This document shows, in pieces, positions 23,461 through 32,854 of a stretch of DNA of 64,000 bases. Position numbers and translations under genes: made by a program. This DNA comes from Neolentinus lepideus HHB14362 ss-1 (taxonomy: Eukaryota; Basidiomycota; Agaricomycetes; Gloeophyllales; Gloeophyllaceae), in NCBI GenBank assembly GCA_001632425.1, contig KV425607.1:147556-211555 (forward strand), read 5' to 3'. Each line of letters begins with the position of its first letter. Positions within the stretch are counted from its first letter, which is position 1. The notes beneath the pieces were generated by a model that was not told the origin of the DNA, did no database searches, and saw nothing but the letters and a program-made list of their open reading frames with translations.

Positions 23461-23911
23461 TTCATTTTGGGTAGAATTTATGTGTTACGAGGAGAAGCGT
23501 GTACACGAATACATGTTTATCAGTCATGGTAATGGACGTAATTCCTGGGCCTGCAGACATAAGACCTGCCGTCTGTCATTTTGTATCTCGAGCGCCGTGT
23601 CGACCTTAAGTTGTGCGACACTCGAGCTCTCAAGCGACGATTGTCATGTATTATGTACCTTTCGCGAATCAACTTAGAGACAAGGTACTTCCACAGGAGA
23701 CAAGTCCATCAGTAAAACCAGAACATATATTACAGAGTATGTAGCCAGCCAACAGTTGCACAGAGGACACGGTACATGCAGTTTGAGAGGGCTCAGACAC
23801 GCTCAGCACCCAATCCGGCAAGAGGTGCGCAGATTAGGGTAGTGGCTGTGTGGGAAACGTACCTAAAGGAGATTTTGGCAGGCTACTGCCAGCGCTATCC
23901 ATAATATACAG

Positions 23912-24112
23912 CATCAGGAAAACGGCAATCAGTCTTACGGCTGGGACTTGGCTTAACTGATCTTAATGGTTCTTATTGTCATCTTTTACGTGTCTTTTAG
24001 ATACTTAGCGCCCACTTTAAGACGAGAATAAGACCTGTTAAGCCAAGTCCGGGTCTTAAAGCTCTTAAAATCACCATAAGACCGCCTAAGACGATCGGCC
24101 GTTTTCCTGATG
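23912..24112. mobile_element. MITE-like element, copy 1 (about 200 bp)
   Basis: Outer terminal inverted repeats of 15 bp are perfect: CATCAGGAAAACGGC at 23912 and its reverse complement ending at 24112. Nested inside, GGACTTGGCTTAA (from about 23952) is answered by TTAAGCCAAGTCC (to about 24052). The interior carries repeated TCTTA/TAAGA motifs and no coding potential. No clear target-site duplication was seen. A second copy lies inverted at about 51946-52118 and shares the inner repeats and interior. Confidence 0.8.
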
Positions 24113-24272
24113 GCCCACTAGCCTACATATGGCAGTCAAAGCTTGATGCAATCTGTACAGCCATCTAGAGTCTATGACATGCACGGATCACAGCGACCTG
24201 ACATGAGGCGAAATTCCCCCTGGATCTCCGTCCTGATCGCATTTACAACCTAGGTAAGAAGCGCGTACTCTT

Positions 24273-26604
24273 ATGCTGTCTTCATCCTCACTGATGTCTC
24301 AGTCGGAGAACACCACTCTAAAGTCCCAGAATGTCGATGACCGTGGTGTGTCCCTGCCAACGTCATCAGTCCCTGTGGCGTCCGTGCCTTCCTCCGACAG
24401 TGCAACGTTAGCGGACGATCATGGCGCATCTTCCTCGTCGTCGGTTCCGATAAACTCAGCTGGAGGAACGAGCGTACCGTGGCAGAGTGCGGCGCTGCGT
24501 CCGAGCCAACCACCAGGTCGCCCGCAACCTGTACTTACTATCCGCTCGGATGCTGTTTGCGAATCGCCCCAAAGTCCTATTGTAAGTTCTACTAGTTTCA
24601 TTCTGCGAACCGGACTTAGCACCTTCACGTTGTGACTTCGCATCGGGCAACTACACAGCCGCAGGATCTTCACACTCAGGCACCTCAAGTGCAGAGTCGT
24701 ACGCTACCATCGCCTCCAACCTTGATTCCAGCCCCCGCTCCTCCACACGTGAATGTAAGTTACTTATACGACAGCGTCATGGTCTACTACAACCTTATCA
24801 AAGACAAATGCACAGATATTCGAGCAGGTATGTCTTGTTCCTCTCTTCGCTACGACACTGTAACATACTTTAAATAGGAGACTCAACTCGCGCACCTTGC
24901 ATCGATTAATCAACGAGAAATGACTAGATACCTACGTCATCTCAATGAGTGGCTAGAGAGGGAATCCTCCGACCATCAGGCCGAATTACGCAGCGTCATC
25001 GCAGAAGTAAACGAGCTGCGTGACAATTTCAGCCGTCTACAAGCTTTACAACATTTAGAATATCCACCATATCCGTCACGTTTGTCTACAATATCTGAGC
25101 GTGACGAAGACACTCGGAGTCCTGTAGTCTCCTTCTCTCTTGTTGTCTCTGAAGATTACTCATTGCTTCATACACTCAGCATGGCGAGCTACCAATGTAT
25201 CGCCGAAGTGAACATGTCGAATCATCAAGTCGTCGCGACTACGCGCCATACTCATCCAGAGCCGATGGTGCGACTGGCGCAGAACCTGCGTCCGGAATCT
25301 ATGATAACGCCTCGTCTACAACGCCGTTAACTCCTGTGAGTCTTCCTCTGGGCTTTGTTCCCACACGACTGAGTAGCTTGCCACAGGGTGGACCGATTAC
25401 ATCCGCCGAAAGACCATATATGTCCGATCCAGTAGGATGGCCCCCGGCCCATGGAGGCCCTGTGCCACTGCAGCGACCCCTTCGGTACCAGTCAAACGCT
25501 CGCCAACTAAACTCAACACCAGGTTATTATGAACCTGCGTCCGGAATCTATGATAACGTCTCACCGGTTATGACGCCAGCTCCTGCGAGCCTTCCTTTGG
25601 ACTTTGTTCCCATCCCATTGAATCACTTGCCGCAGGGTGAACCAATTACATCCACCGAAAGACCATATATGACCGTTCCAGGATGGCCCCCGACCCAGAG
25701 AGGCCCAGTGCCAGTGTACCCATCTCCAGAGCCACCCTATCCGTACCAGTCAAATGCCTATCGACGAAACTCCTACCCGACGCAAGATCATCAAGCTCGC
25801 CGCCGCTATGGACCTTATCCTAACGTCGCTCTAGCTACAGGACTCGGCGGTCCTAGCGTGTCCTATTTCAGGCCAGAACCAGACTGGAGACCAAGCTGGG
25901 GCTTCTTTCAACTAATGGCTTTCCGAGGGGCGAGGTCGGCATCCGTCATGATAAAACCTGATTGGGATGACGAACAATTGTTACGAGAGTTATCCAAAAC
26001 CTATAACCAGCTACGTTCTTGGAGGCGAGTCTTCTCGCTGAAGACATTTAGGTATGTCCACCTTGCTAGCCCTTCTTGTATGTGATCTTAATCGCAGCAC
26101 CGCACTAGGTCCTTGGTCGTAGTCTGGGTAGGTCTTTCATGTTCTGGTTCTACTGTTGTCCTAGCTGACACTAGTCCTGTTCACCAGGCCGACGCGAACT
26201 ACGTATACCCCCAATTCGCCAGATACGCCACCGAAAGTACCTCTATGTCCAACAATATGAGAATTCGATATTATCTACGACATCCAAGGGCACTTCAGGG
26301 CAAGACGGAATTCATGCAATACCTAACAAGGGATACAAGATACGGAGTTATGTACTTGGAAAGGTGGGATCCGTATCGGATCAGCCTCCTCATTTCGGTG
26401 CCAGTATTGGCTACGATGGTCTTCTCGATTTTATGGGCCTACTTCACAGGCAATATCTCGGATGCATTCACGATAGGGAGTACGTTCAACATTCCTGCAT
26501 TTTAATTTAAGATATCGTGTTGATCCAAAGAATCAGGTTATATGGTCACAGCTTACTCGACGTTCCTGGTGTTGATCGGTATCCTGAACTGGGTCGAATT
26601 TTAG
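24273..26604 (+). CDS. Paralogue B: coiled-coil/Pro-rich N-terminus with conserved C-terminal membrane module
   Basis: Eight exons (24273-24581, 24659-24754, 24816-24827, 24878-25123, 25180-26051, 26109-26127, 26188-26479, 26537-26604) sum to 1,914 nt, 637 residues, all in frame. The order is a Ser-rich start, a Pro-rich stretch, then a coiled coil (QLAHLASINQREMTRYLRHL, SVIAEVNELRDNFSRLQ) entered through a 12-nt exon coding IFEQ. A Pro/Tyr-rich region built from an 83-codon tandem duplication follows. Last is the module shared with the upstream gene: FFQLMAFRGARSASVMIKPD, LLRELSKTYNQLRSWRRVFS, FRSLVVVW (19-nt microexon), a YLERWDPYRIS element and two membrane helices ending in VEF-stop. The start could also be ATG 24294. 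Function is unknown; the N-terminus suggests oligomerisation or scaffold contacts. Confidence 0.85.
25282..25788 (+). repeat. Intragenic tandem duplication, two ~250-bp units
   Basis: Units 25282-25530 and 25531-~25788 begin with the same 28 bases, coding EPASGIYDN. They stay clearly alignable: SLPLGFVPTRL versus SLPLDFVPIPL, and ITSAERPYM versus ITSTERPYM. The first unit is 249 bp, a multiple of three, so the duplication kept the frame of paralogue B. Confidence 0.9.
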
Positions 26605-27291
26605 CTGCCCAACTTTTAGCCACCTGTGCTGCACGTAGAGTCCAAGGCTCGCACGCGTTCTCTACTTGTTACACGGCAAAATAGCTACCAGTATCGCAAG
26701 TAATTTACATACTCATCAAATTCTCCTTAGTAACTATCTTCACCTTTGCCTCTCGATCTGCGGGAGGCTCATGTTTCCTCGAAGGGATAAGGGATGAGGG
26801 ATAATGTCAATGCGAGGTTTCTTATCCCTCACTAGACGCCATACCATATATCATCCGAGAGCAGTCCGGGGATACGAAGTCCTGTTGTCAGTATCATGTC
26901 TTAAAGGCTTCGCCATATGTTCAAAGGCTCTTTTTATTTCAGAAGTTAGTCGTCTAAACTACCAGAGACTAAATTCATGGTGCTTGCAGTATATGTAGGT
27001 GACCTCGGTACTCTGTTGGACGTCTCAAAGGCGATGATCACAATTGCAACCGTGGCTATGAGGATTGAGAGGACGAGGGTAAAATGACCTGAGTCGAGCG
27101 TTGAGGGCCCTAGACAACGGTTTGGTTTGTACATGCGTGTTCTGAGATGCGTCACCGCGCGAAGGTGGGCGTTACTGGCTTGTTGTGTGGGAAAATGTAG
27201 CTTCCTGGATTCCGATTAGATCAAGATCTTGCAGTTGTATATATACAGAGCATAGCTCAGTCGGCGTAGACTTTGTCACTATCCTTCAAAG
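26605..27291. other. Intergenic between paralogue B and PAC2
   Basis: No supported gene. On the minus strand near 27100-27030 a short frame codes a hydrophobic run (LVLSILIATVAIVIIAF) that could be a leftover membrane helix, but no start or neighbouring exons fit. A TATATATAC at about 27236-27245 lies ~50 bases before the PAC2 ATG and may be its TATA element. Confidence 0.45.
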
Positions 27292-28307
27292 ATGACATTT
27301 TACCATGCCAAGACATCGTGCTCGCTAGCACGCAAGACGATTATTATTGTTCGTGCCTTTTGCTTCACTTTCTTTCCCCAACACGCGTGACTATAATACC
27401 CAAGACAGCCCATAGTTTCTACTGGCAATGTCCCGCAGCTTGCGGTTGATCTGCTTATTACATCGCTCGGGCTGAAACACATTGGAACATTTGATTCGAG
27501 GGATCTCATACCCGTGATTGCAGCACGGGAAGATGGCGAGACAGGTGTAACAACACCCATTGAGCGTACGTATGCTCGCACCTCACGTTAGCGCTCGGAC
27601 TTACGCGTCCTAGTTTATGGAAGGGAAGGTGTCGATGTAGTCATCATTCAACAGAGGTCGCCTGCTCTAAAGGTACGCATTGACATCCAAAGGATCGTAC
27701 GCTTTCTATATAGCTCCTGCTTCCAGGACCGAAAGCAAGAATTTGTGAATTCCTTGCTGGAGTTCATCAAAGGTGCTGGTTTAGGCTGCGCACTTTTCTT
27801 GTCAGGGATCAATCCTTCCAATAGATCAGATGCCCAGATGCTGTTCGTCAACTTCATCGCATTCACTACGAACACGCACTCATTTCATATTGACACAGGA
27901 CTCCGACGTACCACATAGTTCCATCCTCATCTCCATCATTGCAGTCGACGCCCTTATCATCAATTTCCGGACTCCCCATTCCTTCTTACACATCACCAAC
28001 GCCTCATTATCCTCTCTCGGATCAAATATCACCTTCATCAGAGTCTACTACCATCCCTTTCATCCCAGGAGGCGGCCTTACTCGCCGCTTCCTCTCTGTC
28101 ATCTCTACGACTACCCCTTGGAAGGTTCCTACCGCCTCTCTACTGCAGTTTGTCATGGAGGGGGATAATAGAGGTGACGCTCACTTGCTTGCGGCCGTAG
28201 TAGCGAAAGTCCTAGGCATCGATACGCTCATCCCAGAATGGAGACAACCAGGCAGTTGGCAAAGAGGTCTATTTGGCGCGGGGTATGATCAGTCGTTGTA
28301 TGGTTGA
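27292..28307 (+). CDS. Proteasome assembly chaperone 2 (PAC2/PSMG2/Add66-like)
   Basis: PAC2 pairs with PAC1 to scaffold assembly of the 20S proteasome alpha ring. Exons join as MTFYHAKTSCSLARKTIII, then PIVSTGNVPQLAVDLLITSL with GLKHIGTFDSRDLIPVIA, DVVIIQQRSPAL, KQEFVNSLLEFIKGAGLG and LFLSGINPSNRSDAQ. A low-complexity Ser/Pro linker leads to the conserved C-terminal part: IPFIPGGGLTRRFL, TASLLQFVMEGDNRGDAHLL and AAVVAKVLG. The stop is at 28305-28307. The NVPQLA-DLL and FVMEGDN-DAH motifs are characteristic of the family. Five introns of ~45-60 nt splice in frame. It looks intact; confidence rests on motif order, not an alignment. Confidence 0.85.
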
Positions 28308-28740
28308 GCATGTTGTACAAGTAACCCGTGAATGTATCAGTAGTCTCGCTAATGCGTACGTGAACTTGCTACATGCGCAGGATCTCGCAAGATTCTCTGA
28401 CTGAGGGAGTCCATTGTAAATGTAAATGCAGCAGACGTCACCCACTTGATCTCATTCGACAGGATTGTTAGCGTACAGCTTGGCATAATCCGCCGAAAAT
28501 ATCAGGGAGCAGAAGCTTGACGTTGATCATTGCGTAAGAAACCCTGCAACAGTCATCTTCGCCGCCATAAAGCTGGACCTGTTGGACGGCACCATGAACG
28601 AGATCGGAAGAAACTTCAATCAACTTATGACATTGACATCTTCCTTCTCTAGTGACAGGGTCGAAGGGGATAAAGCTACTTTCGGCATCAGATAGTTTGA
28701 TGGGCACGAAGAAGTGGTCGATCTATGAGCATGCAGCTGT
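28308..28740. other. Intergenic; possible minus-strand coding trace
   Basis: A minus-strand frame at 28707-28468 reads PIKLSDAESSFIPFDPVTRE and LIEVSSDLVHGAVQQVQLYG, with protein-like composition. It lacks an obvious start, partner exons or a recognised domain. It abuts the decayed plus-strand sequence at 28741, so it may be part of the same debris. Confidence 0.3.
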
Positions 28741-29300
28741 CGTCATCCCAGAAGTCGCACTGTCCAAACTAAGGACAATTCCATCTTCGATGAGGACGTT
28801 TAGATTCTAGAGATGGGTCAGCTCGGACTTCGTTGCGAGTATGCTGGAAGATCGGCAGATTGAGATAACACTGCCTGTAACGGATGTCGAGGAAGTAAGT
28901 GAGGATGGGAAATGCCGACTAGAAGCGATTTACGAGAAGGCATTTAGCAAGAAACTTTAGGTGACGTTTACGGGTCGTGGCGGGGCATATTCCATCGTAT
29001 TTCATGACAAAGATGCATGAACAGGATAGACTGGAGGATTGCGTAGTAAACGTAGATGCTCTTTTCAGTACAGAGGACATCTAGCCACAGCGTGGATTGT
29101 ATCGACCAAAGCTATCGCATCGCAGCTAGAAGCCGAATACCCGGTCGACATCTTCACATCAGCATCTTCAAGCCCAAAAGTGGCCTTTGTTTCTCCCATG
29201 GTCGCGCGTTCAATGGGGATACCAGAAGACCATGTATGCGAATCCTTACACCATGCTGGCCGAAGAAAAGTGTCTTCGGTCATCTTTGACTGCGGCTAGG
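28741..29300 (+). pseudogene. Unidentified decayed coding sequence
   Basis: One plus-strand frame reads as protein for ~80 codons with isolated stops: VIPEVALSKLRTIPSSM, a TAG, then DRQIEITLPVTDVEEVSEDG and CRLEAIYEKAFSKKL, another TAG, then VTFTGRGGAYSIVFHDKDA and TGA near 29018. A neighbouring frame continues RLEDCVVNVDALFSTEDI, and a third reads ATAWIVSTKAIASQLEAEYP with FVSPMVARSMGIPEDH. This pattern of good coding runs cut by point stops and frame shifts is typical of a pseudogene. I do not recognise the parent family. Confidence 0.45.
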
Positions 29301-30429
29301 ATGTTGAGCACGAAAACGGGTGACTTGGCAGTGGTGTCGGATAGCGAAAAGCAGCCCGTACGATTAATGGGACACGGGACAATCACCACCAGAGGACAGC
29401 TATAATCGTAGGCGCCATACCCGTTTATTGATACGTGTTTCCGATGTTTTGTTGCTCCTATGTGGCACCGTCTGCCAAGCAAAAAGTAACGCGTATATCG
29501 AGGGATAGCTTCAGTTGAGATCACGTTGGAACCAAGTCACCCGCTAAATGGGATCTTGAAATTTAAGGAGCCACCAAGACCAGGCAATGGATGCAATTGA
29601 AGGTGCTGATCATTGTATGAACGCGGAAACCGAGCAGTGCACATATGGAAGTCCCTCGGTCCTATTGCAATCATGTCTATAACACAGCAGTGTTCGCGGT
29701 CACGCGCCGCCATAGATGTATCAAGGTTGATCGACAGCTGCGGAGGCGAATAAACCAGGTTGGCTAGGATATTGTGGATACAGGGAGTTGAGGGTGCATG
29801 ACAGCTCATTGAACTCTGATCCATGAGATACGTAAGTAGTGATTGAACAGAGTTTTGCAGTTACAATGGCTGTTGAAGATTTTGTTGACGGTCATTGTTC
29901 CGTGCTATTCCGTAGCCCTTGAGACGATTTCGACATCAGCGAAGAATCTGACTCAGATGTGATTGGCGGTTCTTCACAGAATGCTGGGCAACAATCGAAA
30001 ATAGGATCCAGTCGCAGAGGCAGCAGCAGAACGCTAGGCACAGCACTAACTAATATTGTCACCGTCGTCGGACGTGTACATAGGCAACAAACACTGCATC
30101 AGTGCTTCGGCTGGCGGAGAAGCCGAAGGGAGAGGCGTGGGAACATGCCCGTACTTATACCTCGTTCTCGTCATCCTACCCTCTGTCTGCTTCTGCGTCC
30201 CAGCTCGACGATTTCGGCCTCGATAACGCCTTGAAAACATTGAACGGAAGTGCAGAGGAATATCTTGAACTGAAAGACTGTTTGCGCAGCGAGAGTGAAC
30301 TGGAGAGATACCGAGAAGATCTTGGTTCAGCCACTTTGGGCGTGGCGCGTACACTCCAGGAGATTGCCCTTGTTCTTTTGAAGGTCGTCTTTACTCTGAA
30401 GACACGGGAATACGCTGCGGTTAACTGCG
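29301..30429. other. Region upstream of CCR4
   Basis: No gene could be supported to about 29860. From 29865 (ATGGCTGTTGAAG) to ~30050 a frame reads DDFDISEESDSDVIGGSSQN with Ser-rich, coding-like composition, but no splice joins it to CCR4. The last 300 bases include pyrimidine-rich tracts (about 30160-30210) fitting a promoter/leader for the ATG at 30430. Confidence 0.4.
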
Positions 30430-32854
30430 ATGTATTACCCTCAACAATCCCCGGGTATCGCACACAAACTGCCTGGCAGTCATCATGACCAGTCTCCCTG
30501 GACTCGGTCTCATCATCCTGTCCTAGGTCCGCCAGGAGCGCAGAATAGTGTTGGTCCACCACCAACATCACCGGGATATCCTCTCTACAACGGTAACGTT
30601 CATGCCCTACATCACCACCACGGACCCTTTTCGCACCCCATCCCCGGTCACCCGACAGGGCACCATCATCAGAATTCCCTCTCTCACTTTCCATCACCAC
30701 CAAATGGACACACACCGCAGCATGGGATATCGCAGGGGTCTCCTGGTAGTGCGGCGAGTCAGATGATTACTCCCCACTGGCAACAGCAGTTGTTGAAGTG
30801 TGAGGTGCGTGATCGTTTGTCGTGCAGAATGAAGCTCCAGCTGATGCCCTGTAGATGATACGTGCTTCCAGATCTCCCCACCATCGTGCTCGCGCAAGCG
30901 CAATGGCCTCACGAACGGTCACGAAATCAGCAATTCCTATCACCAACCCCAATCTCGCCAAACCCGCTGCTGAGATCAATGGCACGAAGGAAGGCGAGAA
31001 TTCCGAAAAAATCGAGGACAAATCAGAAGCATCCCCTCACATTGATCATCCTAACCCTGCTACAGGGCCAGTGTCCGACACGCCTCGACCAAATGCCATC
31101 GGGCGGCCTGAGAATACATGGAATTCTCTGGATATGGGCGGCGTGTTCATTAAGAACATTCCTCCTACATCTGGCCTCTTCTCATTCACATTCCTAGCCA
31201 ACCTCTATCTCAATCATAACGCTCTTCAGAGCATACCGCCCCAAATAGCCAAGTTACGGCATTTGGAGCTGTTGGATCTCTCTGGAAACCAGCTTGTCAC
31301 GGTACCCTCAGAACTGGGGATGCTCACGCAATTAAAGGAGCTGTATCTCTTCGACAATCACATCGTCAACTTACCTCCCGAACTCGGGTCCTTGCATCAA
31401 TTACAGACGCTGGGTGTAGAAGGCAACCCCTTAGACCCCTCGTTAAAGCAAATAGTACAGAAGGATGGAACACCTGCCCTCGTTGCTTACCTGCGTGATT
31501 CGTGCCCAGTACCTCTGCCCCCGCTCGAACGTTCTTGGACGAACCTCGTCAGTCCTGCGGAGCGGGAAACTATGCAGAGCGATCCGAACGTTGAGACGTT
31601 CACGATTCTTTCCTACAACATCCTTGCGGAGAAGTATGCGACAGAACGGATGTACGGGTATACACCTTCCTGGGCGCTGCAATGGGACTACCGGAAGGAG
31701 CTCATCCTGACCGAGGTGATGAACTATAGGGCAGATTTCCTGTGCATGCAGGAAGTCGACATCGGGAATTATGAGGAGTACTTCGTGCCTCATCTGGGAG
31801 AGGCAGGGTACGAAGGTGTGTACTGGCCGAAGTCGCGATATAAAACCATGACTGGCGCAGAGAGGCGGCAAGTAGACGGTTGTGCTACATTCTTCAATGC
31901 CAACAAGTGCGTCCTACTATATGTCCGACTGTATCGTCCTAGCTGATCATATGTATCTTTTGGCTTACAGGTACCAGCTGGTTGAGAAGCAACTTGTCGA
32001 GTTCAGCTCACTCGCCATGCAGAGACCGGATTTCAAGAAGACTGACGACATGTTCAACCGTGTCCTTGGTAAGGATCACGTCGCTGTCGTCGGTCTCTTC
32101 GAGAACAAGGAGACCGGTACACGGCTCATTGTCACGAACGTCCACGTTGTGTCAGATCCTCAATTCCGTGATGTCAAGCTCGTGCAAGTTGCCTTGATGG
32201 TAGACGAGGTGGAGAAGATCGCGAACAACTTTGCAAAGTATCCTCCACGGCTCCTGGGCCCGCCAGCCGATTTGGCCGATAACACATCGACATCGAGCGA
32301 TAATCTCCTAGATGGGGTGCAAACATCTAGGACAGGCCCCGCATACACGGATGGCACCAAGATTCCGATGATCGTGTGCGGCGACTTCAACTCCATCCCT
32401 GGCAGCGGTGTTTACGAGTTCCTGTCGAACGGCGCCATTCCGTCGCAGCACCCTGACTTCATGTCCCATACCTATGGCAGGTATACGTCCGACGGGCTGC
32501 GCCACCGCCTAGGCCTGCGGAGCGCGTATGCTGCGGCTGGCGAGCTGCCGATGACGAATTATACTGCGGGCTTTCAAGGAGTATTGGATTACATCTGGTA
32601 CTCGACTTCCAATCTCGCCGTGAATGCCGTGCTGGGCGAGGTTGACAAGTCGTATTTGGAGAAGGTGGTCGGGTTCCCGAACGCCCACTTTCCTTCAGAG
32701 TGAGTGCCATGACGCTTTGAAATGCGAACCCTACTGACAGTTTTTACCTAGTCACATCTGCATTATGAGCGAACTCCGCGTCAAGCCACCTCCGCGAGAA
32801 GCGCCAGCCAGACCCACGCAGCCTACGTTTCCTCAATCCAACGGTTCCCATTGA
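30430..32854 (+). CDS. CCR4: CCR4-type poly(A) deadenylase of the CCR4-NOT complex
   Basis: Ccr4 shortens mRNA poly(A) tails in the cytoplasm. Exons 30430-30804, 30855-31906, 31971-32699 and 32752-32854 total 2,259 nt, 752 residues, in frame. The N-terminus (MYYPQQSPGIAHKLPG) is Gln/Pro/His-rich. Leucine-rich repeats, which dock the nuclease to the complex, span about residues 235-320 (NLYLNHNALQSIPP, LLDLSGNQLVTVP, ELYLFDNHIVNLPPELG). The exonuclease/endonuclease/phosphatase domain follows: FTILSYNILAEKYAT, catalytic Glu in FLCMQEVD, VCGDFNSIPGSGVYEFL, and the last His in PSDHICIMSEL, which is completed across the final intron. All expected catalytic residues are present. The gene looks intact. 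Confidence 0.95.

Noticed and set aside
26086..26108. Acceptor at about 26095 before CACCGCACTAG in paralogue B
   Set aside because: It yields a stop; using CTAG at 26108 gives the 19-nt exon that matches paralogue A.
27300..27581. 93-codon minus-strand frame
   Set aside because: Antisense to the PAC2 exons, which carry the family motifs.
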